This document shows positions 16,624-23,804 of a stretch of DNA of 39,843 nt, one piece after another. Every line of letters starts with the position of its first letter. Positions within the stretch are counted from its first letter, which is position 1. This stretch comes from DAIDKA01 sp049792815 (lineage in GTDB: Bacteria > Pseudomonadota > Gammaproteobacteria > Steroidobacterales > Steroidobacteraceae). The stretch covers positions 1 to 39,843 of the forward strand of contig JBARBG010000175.1 of NCBI GenBank assembly GCA_049792815.1, written 5' to 3'. The notes beneath the pieces are model-generated. The model was not told the origin of the DNA. It saw only the letters and a list, made by a program, of their open reading frames with translations, and made no database searches. Made by a program: the position numbers and the translations under genes.

Positions 16624-17751
16624 TCAATGAGTCTGTGGCTGGGCTCCGGCGGCACGCGCATTCAGATCAGAGAACTCACGAACGAGAGTGTCGCAGGAGG
16701 TCTTGTCCGCCTCACACAAGACGTTCATTGTTACGGCTGACCCTGCGCCGTCGGAAGTCACCGTGCGCTTTACCACGGCCGGATACGAGGGATCTGACTG
16801 CGGCGAAAACGACCACACGGTGAAGTGCGCCTCGTCGGTCACAATGGTCCAGCCTCGCACCGTGGAAAACGACGCGCCTTTCATCTGCTTCAGCGCTGCA
16901 AGCGCCTCAGCCACATTCTTGTAGCCGATCTCGGAAGTCTTTGATTCCGGAAGCGGACTGGGTGGCGCTCCGACACATCCGATTTTCCCAAGCGTCGCCT
17001 GTAGCTCATCGGGTGTCATTCGTGTTTCAGACTCGCGATCAATATAGCCTTCCTGCTCGTGGGCGATTTGCAGCTGACCCGACACGTCACGATACCAAGC
17101 AACGTAGCCACATTCGTCGGGAATATTTTGAAATTTCCCTGAAAAGTCGACAGCCGCATAAAAGCCAGGGTCAACTCCGGCCGGGTCCTTGACCCAAGAG
17201 ACCTTTTGAATCTTCCTGAAGTCCACTTTGCCCGCTTTTGCAATGAAGGCCTTGACCCCTTTGCTCCAGGTGGCGAAGCCCGTCGAGGCCTTCATGGAAG
17301 CTGAGAATTGCCCATATGCCAGAGTCAGTTCGCCCTTGTCCTTGTGTGCGAGGTACTCCTGGGTTCGCGTTGCAACCACGCGATCATCAGCCGCCGAAGG
17401 TGTCCAGTCATAGGATGTGTGGGGAACGGGTTGCGGCGCAACCGGGCCGCAGCTGAGCTGCTGCCGTAGCGTGACCCGCGGTGCTGCTGAAGGAGCACTG
17501 TCATGGGGTACCTGTTCAGTCGATTTGAAATCGTAGTGCCCAAATCTGAACAGCTGCCCACCACATATCCTTTGCGCCTCTGGGACAAGCGCCTGCTGTG
17601 CTACACCGACGTCGGCGGTGTCTTGCACCGTAACCGTCAATTCGTAGCTGCCGCCTGGGAGCTGGCGTACCGAGACTGCGGACTGACCTGTGGCGGCAGC
17701 CAACGTGGAGCTGGTGCAGGCAAACACCAGGCAGATAAGACCGGGCTTCAT
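16624..17751 (-). CDS. Exported DUF4019-domain protein
   Basis: The 375-aa protein has a signal peptide (about residues 1-19, MKPGLICLVFACTSSTLAA). An N-terminal region (about 25-105) contains two cysteines that could pair. A central DUF4019-like domain (about 130-240) contains GFATWSKGVKAF, VDPGFYAAVDFSGKF and YRDVSGQLQI. A C-terminal beta-rich region (about 275-365) has a Cys pair (VLCEADKTSCDTL). No catalytic motif is visible. It is predicted to be periplasmic. It is the last of three leftward genes, 15 nt after the GyrI-like gene, with no clear ribosome site of its own. Base composition looks lower in GC than its neighbours. Function unknown. Confidence 0.72.
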   Translation of the reverse strand: MKPGLICLVFACTSSTLAAATGQSAVSVRQLPGGSYELTVTVQDTADVGVAQQALVPEAQRICGGQLFRFGHYDFKSTEQVPHDSAPSAAPRVTLRQQLSCGPVAPQPVPHTSYDWTPSAADDRVVATRTQEYLAHKDKGELTLAYGQFSASMKASTGFATWSKGVKAFIAKAGKVDFRKIQKVSWVKDPAGVDPGFYAAVDFSGKFQNIPDECGYVAWYRDVSGQLQIAHEQEGYIDRESETRMTPDELQATLGKIGCVGAPPSPLPESKTSEIGYKNVAEALAALKQMKGASFSTVRGWTIVTDEAHFTVWSFSPQSDPSYPAVVKRTVTSDGAGSAVTMNVLCEADKTSCDTLVREFSDLNARAAGAQPQTH

Positions 17752-17766
17752 GAGGGGTGGCGAACG

Positions 17767-18234
17767 CTACTTCTCAAGCGGCCAATAGACCTCGGTTCGC
17801 CAATCGGCCGGGTTGGGGAATTGCCCCGGATCGGTCACATAGGATTCCCAGGGCGCGCCGGCGGCGCGTTCCTCATTGGCGGCCATCCATTTCTCGATGG
17901 CCGCATAGGTTTCAGGCAGCTGCTCATACAGTCCGCCATGAATGCCGACCGCAACGGGCCCGGCCGGCAGCATTCCCGCCTCCATCTCGCCCTGACCCGC
18001 GACGGGCGCCGCAAGGGGCATCGCGGCCTCGACGGTCCACGGTCCCGATCCAACGACCAGGTAGCGCGCGATGGGCCCGCCGGCAACGGGCAGCCCGGCC
18101 GTGTGACCGTGCGCGAACAACTTGCCGAAACACTCCGCGAGCATGGGCTGAAGCTCAGGGCGCGGGATGCTGCGCCGGATCAGGAGAATGGCCTGTCCGG
18201 CGAAGCTCTGCCGGGTCACCGATATCGTGGGCAT
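17767..18234 (-). CDS. Stand-alone GyrI-like small-molecule-binding domain protein
   Basis: The 155-aa protein is a GyrI-like / AraC-effector-binding domain (PF06445 type), a fold that binds hydrophobic or cationic ligands and in some members hydrolyses them. The C-terminal signature GLYEQLPETYAAIEKW ... WESYVTDP ... PADWRTEVYWPLEK is clear. No DNA-binding domain is fused. The ATG at 18234 follows AGGAAA at good spacing; the longer open frame upstream overlaps the reductase gene and is rejected. It is the middle gene of the three-gene operon, 25 nt after the reductase stop. A ligand-binding or detoxification role is inferred. Confidence 0.8.
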   Translation of the reverse strand: MPTISVTRQSFAGQAILLIRRSIPRPELQPMLAECFGKLFAHGHTAGLPVAGGPIARYLVVGSGPWTVEAAMPLAAPVAGQGEMEAGMLPAGPVAVGIHGGLYEQLPETYAAIEKWMAANEERAAGAPWESYVTDPGQFPNPADWRTEVYWPLEK

Positions 18235-18259
18235 GGCGGGTTTCCTGGAGGGTATGCCG

Positions 18260-18979
18260 TTATTGCTGTGCCAGTTTGCTGCGCATTTCAGCAGCAGTGA
18301 GCTGGCCAGTGGCCAGTGGCTGTCCCAGATCGAAAATCCGGGTGCGCGCCAGTGAGCCGATGACCACCGGATCAAATCCGATCTCCCGTATCAGTGCGCC
18401 AGCGATCGCCAGCGCCTGCGCATCGTCGCCGCCAATCGGGATGGCGAGACGTTCGGGTTTACGGAAGCCGTCGCTGGCCAGGGAGGCTGCGCCGATACAG
18501 TTGAACGCACGCACGACGCGCGTGCTGTGCAGCAGTTCCGCGGTGGTGACGCCGGCACCTTTTTTCTGGGCGTCCAAGGCCATGTCACCGTCGCGTCTCG
18601 CATTGGGATTGCTGGTGTCCAGGATCACCTTGCCCGCCAGTTCCGCCCGCGCATCCGTTCCGATCTGGGGCATGGCCCCGTAGGGAATTGAAACCAGGAT
18701 GACCGATCCAAAGGCCGCCGCCTGCTGCGGCGTGCCGAGGTGGGCACGCGGACCGAGCTCGGTCACCAACGCCTGAAGCTCCTCGGGATGGCGCGACGAA
18801 ACAAAAACCTCGTGACCCGCCTTGACCCAGGCGCGCGCCAGCGCGCCGCCGATTCGGCCCGTGCCGATGATGCCGATCTTCGCCGTCGCGGTGTCGACCG
18901 CCCGGGCGGCACTTGCCGTCAGGGTGGCGGGCAGTCCGAGGATCAGGAAAAGGGCGAGCGTCTTCAGCAGTCGCGGCAC
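18260..18979 (-). CDS. Signal-peptide-bearing NADP-binding oxidoreductase (F420-dependent NADP reductase-like)
   Basis: The 239-aa protein has a Rossmann domain of the NADP oxidoreductase, coenzyme-F420-dependent type: KIGIIGTGRIGGALARAW (about residues 34-51), FVSSRHPEEL, VILVSIPYGAMP and VILDTSNPNARRDG. Ahead of it is a signal peptide (RLLKTLALFLILGLPATLTASAARA) predicting export, odd for an NADPH-dependent fold. The GTG at 18979 is preferred because AGGGGGA lies six bases upstream. An ATG 16 codons further up would begin inside the operator palindrome. It is the first gene of the operon and is divergent from kdp. The reaction is not known. Confidence 0.76.
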   Translation of the reverse strand: MPRLLKTLALFLILGLPATLTASAARAVDTATAKIGIIGTGRIGGALARAWVKAGHEVFVSSRHPEELQALVTELGPRAHLGTPQQAAAFGSVILVSIPYGAMPQIGTDARAELAGKVILDTSNPNARRDGDMALDAQKKGAGVTTAELLHSTRVVRAFNCIGAASLASDGFRKPERLAIPIGGDDAQALAIAGALIREIGFDPVVIGSLARTRIFDLGQPLATGQLTAAEMRSKLAQQ

Positions 18980-19010
18980 GGCAGTTCCCCCTATTGAGCC
19001 TGTTGCGCAG

Positions 19011-19037
19011 GATGTACAGGTAAGCATTACCTGTCAA
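19011..19037 (-). promoter_or_regulatory. Promoter with overlapping 19-bp palindromic operator
   Basis: Read leftward, a consensus TTGACA (19037-19032) is followed after 15 nt by a poor -10, TACATC (19016-19011). Over the spacer lies a perfect palindrome, ACAGGTAA-GCA-TTACCTGT (19016-19034), which overlaps the -35 box. This placement fits a repressor that blocks RNA polymerase. A further ACAGG half-site (19063-19067) lies at the kdp -35 region. The regulator is not evident in the window. Confidence 0.55.
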
Positions 19038-19059
19038 ATCCAGCAGTTATCGACAGGAA

Positions 19060-19087
19060 TTTTCCTAACACGATACTCACCCTGGCC
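19060..19087 (+). promoter_or_regulatory. Candidate kdp promoter
   Basis: TCGACA (19060-19065), 16 nt, GATACT (19082-19087), about 36 nt before the first kdp start. The spacer holds AGGAA-TT-TTCCT (19065-19076), a perfect 5-bp inverted repeat that could bind a regulator. KdpE control is expected from the family, but I do not recognise a KdpE site. Confidence 0.4.
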
Positions 19088-19122
19088 TCGCTAATGTGCG
19101 CGTAATCGCAAAGGAGAGCGTC

Positions 19123-19215
19123 GTGGACGTCATATTTGTTCTGGCCATCATCGCGCTTTGCGCCGTGACTTTCTGGCTGGTCTGGGCCATCGACCGCCTC
19201 AGGAGCCCTGAATGA
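19123..19215 (+). CDS. 30-aa membrane micro-protein leading the kdp operon
   Basis: The first ORF of the operon encodes a 30-residue peptide: GTG start, a single hydrophobic helix (about residues 3-23, VIFVLAIIALCAVTFWLVWA) and a short charged tail (IDRLRSPE). A near-perfect AAGGAGAG (19111-19118) sits six bases before the start, the best ribosome site in this region. Its stop overlaps the kdpF start as ATGA. Size, topology and coupling resemble KdpF, so it may be a second small subunit or a stabiliser of KdpABC. An alternative is a leader that only couples translation. I do not know a name for it. Confidence 0.68.
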   Translation: MDVIFVLAIIALCAVTFWLVWAIDRLRSPE

Positions 19216-19301
19216 GCACCATCTACATCATCAGCGGACTGCTGTCGCTGGCCCTGGGCGGCTACCTCCTGTACGCGCTGATCAAGCCGGAGAAATTCTG
19301 A
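19212..19301 (+). CDS. kdpF: KdpF, small stabilising subunit of the K+ ATPase
   Basis: A 29-aa single-helix peptide (STIYIISGLLSLALGGYLLYALIKPEKF) with the L-Y-x-L-I-x-P-E-x-F ending that marks KdpF. In the family it stabilises the KdpABC complex in the inner membrane. AGGAG (19201-19205) is the ribosome site, inside the preceding micro-ORF. Its TGA shares one base with the kdpA ATG (TGATG), so translation is coupled both upstream and downstream. Confidence 0.93.
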   Translation: MSTIYIISGLLSLALGGYLLYALIKPEKF

Positions 19302-21103
19302 TGACCGCCGCAACCGTCACGCTGGTCATCGTGTTCCTGGGCTTGGTGCTGCTGTGCGTCAAGCCTTTGGGCCTGTACATGTCGCATGTGATGGCCGGAA
19401 CGCCCATTTGGCCGCTACGTATTGGCGCTCCCATCGAACGTCTGGCCTATCGTGCCGCCGGTGTCGATCCGGCGGTGGAGATGGATTGGAAGCGCTACGC
19501 GCTGGCACTGCTGGTGTTCAACACCGCGGGCGCGCTGCTGGTGTATGCGCTGCAGCGTTTGCAGCTGTGGCTGCCCTTGAATCCCCAGGCGTTTGCCAAT
19601 GTCTCGCCAGACTCCTCTTTTAATACCGCGCTGAGCTTCATCACCAATACCAACTGGCAGGGGTACTCGGGTGAATCGACCATGAGTTACCTCACCCAGA
19701 TGGCGGGTCTGGCGGTGCAGAATTTCATGTCTGCCGCCACCGGAATCGTGGTGGCGTTCGCTTTGATTCGCGGACTGGCGCGGCACAGTTCGGCCACCAT
19801 CGGCAATTTCTGGGTGGATCTGACGCGCACCACGCTGTATGTGCTGCTACCGCTGGCCGCAGTTCTGGCAGTGGCGCTGGCTTCGCAGGGCGTGGTCCAG
19901 ACTTTCAGTGCCTATAAGGATGTGACAACCGTCGAGGCCCTGACCTACCAGCAGCCCAAGGTGGATGCCCAGGGCAATCCGGTCAAGGATGCTGCCGGCA
20001 ACGCGGTACTGGAGACCCTCACCACCCACACCCAGACGCTGCCCCTGGGGCCTGTTGCTTCCCAGGAGAGCATCAAGGAGTTGGGCACCAATGGTGGCGG
20101 CTTCATGAATGCGAACTCCGCCCATCCCTTTGAAAATCCCAACGCGCTCACGAACTTCCTGGAGATGCTTGCGATTCTGCTGATCCCCGGTGCATTGACG
20201 TACACCTTCGGGCGCACCGTGGGGGATACACGTCAGGGTTGGGCGGTACTTGCGGCCATGGTCATCCTGCTGGTGCCGCTGGTGGGGCTGGCCGAGTACT
20301 CCGAGCAGGTGGGCAATCCGCTCATCGCGCATCTCGGCGTTGATCAGAGCGCCAGCGCCGTGCAGTCCGGCGGCAACATGGAGGGCAAGGAAACCCGTTT
20401 TGGCATCGCCGCATCGGCGCTGTTCGCCGCCGTAACCACGGGGACATCCTGCGGCGCCGTCAATGCCATGCACGACTCGTTCACTCCGCTGGGTGGGTTC
20501 GTGCCGCTGTTCCTGATACAGCTGGGCGAGGTGGTTTTCGGCGGCGTGGGCACGGGTCTGTACTCCATCCTGGTGTTCGCCATCGTCGGAGTGTTCATCG
20601 CCGGCTTGATGATCGGACGCACGCCCGAATACCTGGGCAAGAAGATCGAGGCCTTCGAGATGAAGATGACCTCCATCGCCATCCTGGTCATGCCCGCCCT
20701 GGTTCTGGTGGGCACCGCGGTGGCCGTATCGGTGACCGCGGGGCAGGCGGGTGTCGCCAATCCCGGCGCCCATGGATTTTCTGAAATTCTCTATGCATTC
20801 ACTTCGGCCGCCAATAACAACGGCAGCGCCTTCGCGGGAATTTCGGCCAATACGCCGTTCTACAACGTGGCCTTGGGATTGGTGGTCTGGATTGGACGCT
20901 ACTGGCCCATCGTTGCAGTGCTCGCCGTGGCGGGATCTCTGGCCGCCAAGAAACGCGTGCCGGTGACCTCCGGAACCATGCCGACGCATGGCCCGACATT
21001 CGTCGTGCTGCTGATCGGCACCATCCTGCTGGTCGGTGCCCTGACCTTTGTGCCCGCGCTGGCGCTGGGTCCGGTCGTTGAGCACCTGATGCTCTGGCAC
21101 TGA
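19301..21103 (+). CDS. kdpA: Potassium-transporting ATPase subunit KdpA (channel-like)
   Basis: KdpA selects and conducts K+ through a channel-like fold, driven by KdpB. The 600-aa product has about ten membrane helices. Filter-region segments are visible: TNTNWQGYSGESTMSY, LGTNGGGFMNANSAHPFENP, TTGTSCGAVNAMHDSFTPLGG and SSAANNNGSAFAGI-like ASAANNNGSAFAG (here TSAANNNGSAFAG). It is about 40 residues longer than the E. coli protein (557 aa). Part of the excess lies in the loop before TLPLGPVASQE, with the segment DAQGNPVKDAAGNAV. It is translationally coupled to kdpF. Confidence 0.97.
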   Translation: MTAATVTLVIVFLGLVLLCVKPLGLYMSHVMAGTPIWPLRIGAPIERLAYRAAGVDPAVEMDWKRYALALLVFNTAGALLVYALQRLQLWLPLNPQAFANVSPDSSFNTALSFITNTNWQGYSGESTMSYLTQMAGLAVQNFMSAATGIVVAFALIRGLARHSSATIGNFWVDLTRTTLYVLLPLAAVLAVALASQGVVQTFSAYKDVTTVEALTYQQPKVDAQGNPVKDAAGNAVLETLTTHTQTLPLGPVASQESIKELGTNGGGFMNANSAHPFENPNALTNFLEMLAILLIPGALTYTFGRTVGDTRQGWAVLAAMVILLVPLVGLAEYSEQVGNPLIAHLGVDQSASAVQSGGNMEGKETRFGIAASALFAAVTTGTSCGAVNAMHDSFTPLGGFVPLFLIQLGEVVFGGVGTGLYSILVFAIVGVFIAGLMIGRTPEYLGKKIEAFEMKMTSIAILVMPALVLVGTAVAVSVTAGQAGVANPGAHGFSEILYAFTSAANNNGSAFAGISANTPFYNVALGLVVWIGRYWPIVAVLAVAGSLAAKKRVPVTSGTMPTHGPTFVVLLIGTILLVGALTFVPALALGPVVEHLMLWH

Positions 21104-21126
21104 CGGCTTGCATTGAAGGCAAAATC

Positions 21127-23193
21127 ATGACCCATCCAAAATTGTCCATGTTCGATCGATCGTTGCTCGGGCCCGCGGTCGCGGCGAGCTTCGCGAAGCT
21201 TGATCCGCGCGTGCAATGGCGCAATCCGGTGATGTTCGTGGTCTACATCGGAGCCATCCTGACCACGCTCCTGGGGGCCCAGGCGCTGCTGAGCCACGGC
21301 GAGGCGCCGCCCTGGTTCATCATCAATGTCGCCATCTGGCTGTGGTTCACGCTGCTGTTCGCGAATTTCGCCGAGGCGCTGGCGGAGGGACGCAGCAAGG
21401 CCCAGGCCGCGGCGTTGCGCGGCCTGAAGCAATCCGCATTGGCCAAGAAGCTCGCCGATGCGGCGGATCGGACGCGTCATACCTCGGTTCCCGCCACCCA
21501 GTTGCGGCGCGGCGATGTGGTGTTCATCGAAGCCGGTGACTATGTCCCGGCGGACGGTGAGGTCATCGAGGGCGCCGCCTCGGTGGATGAGAGCGCCATC
21601 ACCGGAGAATCGGCCCCGGTCATACGCGAATCAGGAGGCGACTTCTCCGCGGTCACGGGCGGCACGCGGGTGCTGTCTGACTGGATCATCGTCAAGGTGA
21701 CGGTCAATCCCGGCGAGACCTTCATCGATCGCATGATTGCCATGGTCGAGAGCGCCAAACGCCAGAAGACTCCGAATGAAATCGCGCTGACCATCCTGCT
21801 GGTCGCCCTGACACTGGTGTTTCTGTTCGCCACCGCCACCCTGTTGCCGTATTCGCTCTACAGTGTCGCGGTCGCAAAGCTGGGCACGCCGGTGAGCATC
21901 ACGGCGCTGGTGGCGTTGCTGGTGTGCTTGATCCCGACCACCATCGGCGCACTGCTGTCGGCGATTGGCGTGGCGGGCATGAGCCGCATGATGCAGGCCA
22001 ATGTGATCGCCACCTCCGGCCGTGCGGTGGAGGCGGCCGGCGACGTCGATGTGCTGCTGCTCGACAAGACCGGGACCATCACCCTGGGTAACCGGCAGGC
22101 GGCGGCGTTCATGCCGGCGGCCGGTGTCACCGAGGAGGAGCTGGCGAGTGCCGCACAGCTGGCGTCGTTCGCGGATGAGACCCCGGAAGGGCGCAGCATC
22201 GTGGTGCTGGCGAAGCAGCGCTTCCAGCTGCGCGAGCGCGACCTGGGTGCACTGGGGGCGACCTTCGTGGCCTTCTCGGCGCACACGCGCATGAGCGGCG
22301 TGGATATCGGCACGCGCCAGATCCGCAAGGGCGCCGCGGATGCCATCACCAAACTGGTGGAGGCCACGGGCAGCGTGTTCCCCAAGGGCATTTCAGCCGC
22401 GGTGCAGGAAGTGGCGCGTCGCGGCAGCACGCCGCTGCTGGTCGCCGATGGCGGGCGGGTGCTCGGCATCATCGAGCTCAAGGACATTGTAAAAGGCGGG
22501 ATCAAGGAGCGCTTCGGCGAGCTGCGGCGGATGGGCATCAAGACCATCATGATCACCGGTGACAACAAACTCACCGCCGCTGCGATTGCGGCCGAGGCGG
22601 GCGTCGATGACTTCCTGGCCGAGGCGACTCCTGAGGCCAAGTTGCGCCTGATCCGCGATCACCAGGCCCAAGGACGCCTGGTGGCGATGACGGGCGATGG
22701 CACCAACGATGCGCCCGCTCTGGCACAGGCCGACGTTGCGGTGGCGATGAATACCGGGACGCAGGCCGCGAAGGAGGCGGGCAACATGGTGGACCTGGAC
22801 TCCAAACCCACCAAGCTCATCGAGGAGGTGGAGACCGGCAAGCAGATGCTGATGACCCGCGGGTCACTGACCACCTTCAGCATCGCCAACGATGTGGCGA
22901 AGTATTTCGCCATCATTCCCGCAGCCTTCGCCAGCACCTATCCGCAGCTCAACGCGCTGAACGTCATGCACCTGGCCAGTCCGTTCTCGGCGATCCTCTC
23001 TGCGGTGATCTTCAATGCGCTGATCATCATTTTCCTGATCCCCCTGGCGCTGAAGGGTGTCAAGTACCGTGCGCTGGGTGCGGCGGTACTGCTGCGTCGT
23101 AACCTGCTGGTCTATGGTCTGGGCGGCATCCTGGTGCCGTTTGCGGGCATCAAGGTCATCGATCTGGGTCTCACACTGGTCCACCTGACCTGA
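21127..23193 (+). CDS. kdpB: Potassium-transporting ATPase subunit KdpB (P-type ATPase)
   Basis: KdpB hydrolyses ATP to drive K+ uptake. The 688-aa product has the P-type signature DKTGTITLGN with phosphorylated Asp313, the actuator TGES loop (SAITGESAPVI) and the hinge MTGDGTNDAPALAQADVAVAMN. The KdpB-specific region IPTTIGALLSAIGVAGM lies in the membrane part. Length is normal. The start follows kdpA by 23 nt; the upstream GAAGG serves as ribosome site. Confidence 0.98.
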   Translation: MTHPKLSMFDRSLLGPAVAASFAKLDPRVQWRNPVMFVVYIGAILTTLLGAQALLSHGEAPPWFIINVAIWLWFTLLFANFAEALAEGRSKAQAAALRGLKQSALAKKLADAADRTRHTSVPATQLRRGDVVFIEAGDYVPADGEVIEGAASVDESAITGESAPVIRESGGDFSAVTGGTRVLSDWIIVKVTVNPGETFIDRMIAMVESAKRQKTPNEIALTILLVALTLVFLFATATLLPYSLYSVAVAKLGTPVSITALVALLVCLIPTTIGALLSAIGVAGMSRMMQANVIATSGRAVEAAGDVDVLLLDKTGTITLGNRQAAAFMPAAGVTEEELASAAQLASFADETPEGRSIVVLAKQRFQLRERDLGALGATFVAFSAHTRMSGVDIGTRQIRKGAADAITKLVEATGSVFPKGISAAVQEVARRGSTPLLVADGGRVLGIIELKDIVKGGIKERFGELRRMGIKTIMITGDNKLTAAAIAAEAGVDDFLAEATPEAKLRLIRDHQAQGRLVAMTGDGTNDAPALAQADVAVAMNTGTQAAKEAGNMVDLDSKPTKLIEEVETGKQMLMTRGSLTTFSIANDVAKYFAIIPAAFASTYPQLNALNVMHLASPFSAILSAVIFNALIIIFLIPLALKGVKYRALGAAVLLRRNLLVYGLGGILVPFAGIKVIDLGLTLVHLT

Positions 23194-23203
23194 GGCAAGC
23201 GTC

Positions 23204-23794
23204 ATGCGTTCACTATTACGTCCCGCACTTGTGCTGTTGGTGTTTTTCACCGTCCTGACGGGGCTACTCTACCCACTCGTGATCACCGGTATCGCCCAGG
23301 CTGCATTCGGACCCGCGGCCTCCGGCAGTGTCCTGTTGCGCCTTGGCAAGCCCGTCGGATCAACCCTGATCGGTCAGAACTTCAGTGACCCGAAGTATTT
23401 CTGGGGTCGCCCCTCTGCGACCACGCCACAGCCCTACGCCGGCACCGGCTCCACCGGCTCGAACCTGGGGCCGCTCAACCCGGCGTTGACCGATGGCATC
23501 AAGGCGCATATTCAGGCACTGCGGGCTGCGGATCCGGGCAATTCGGCGCCCATTCCCGTGGACCTGGTGACGGCATCGGCCAGCGGCCTTGACCCGGAAG
23601 AAAGTATTGCTGCGGCGCTCTACCAGGCGCCGCGAGTCGCGCGGGCGCGCGGCCTGGAAGTGCAGGCGGTGCGCACCGTGATTTCCGCCCATGCCACGGG
23701 TCGGTGGCTGGGGGTCTTCGGTGAGCCGCGGGTCAATGTGCTCGCCTTGAATCTGGCTCTCGATGATCTCGCCTCCGCCCCGGGCAGCAGGTAG
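23204..23794 (+). CDS. kdpC: Potassium-transporting ATPase subunit KdpC
   Basis: KdpC is a single-span subunit that supports the KdpA-KdpB complex and ATP binding. The 196-aa product has an N-terminal helix (about residues 9-31, ALVLLVFFTVLTGLLYPLVITGIAQ). The conserved soluble stretches are LIGQNFSDPKYFWGRPSAT, NLGPLNPAL, VTASASGLDPEES and LGVFGEPRVNVLALNL. It starts 10 nt after kdpB and ends 10 nt before kdpD. Confidence 0.97.
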   Translation: MRSLLRPALVLLVFFTVLTGLLYPLVITGIAQAAFGPAASGSVLLRLGKPVGSTLIGQNFSDPKYFWGRPSATTPQPYAGTGSTGSNLGPLNPALTDGIKAHIQALRAADPGNSAPIPVDLVTASASGLDPEESIAAALYQAPRVARARGLEVQAVRTVISAHATGRWLGVFGEPRVNVLALNLALDDLASAPGSR

Positions 23795-23804
23795 CCTTGG
23801 TCTC

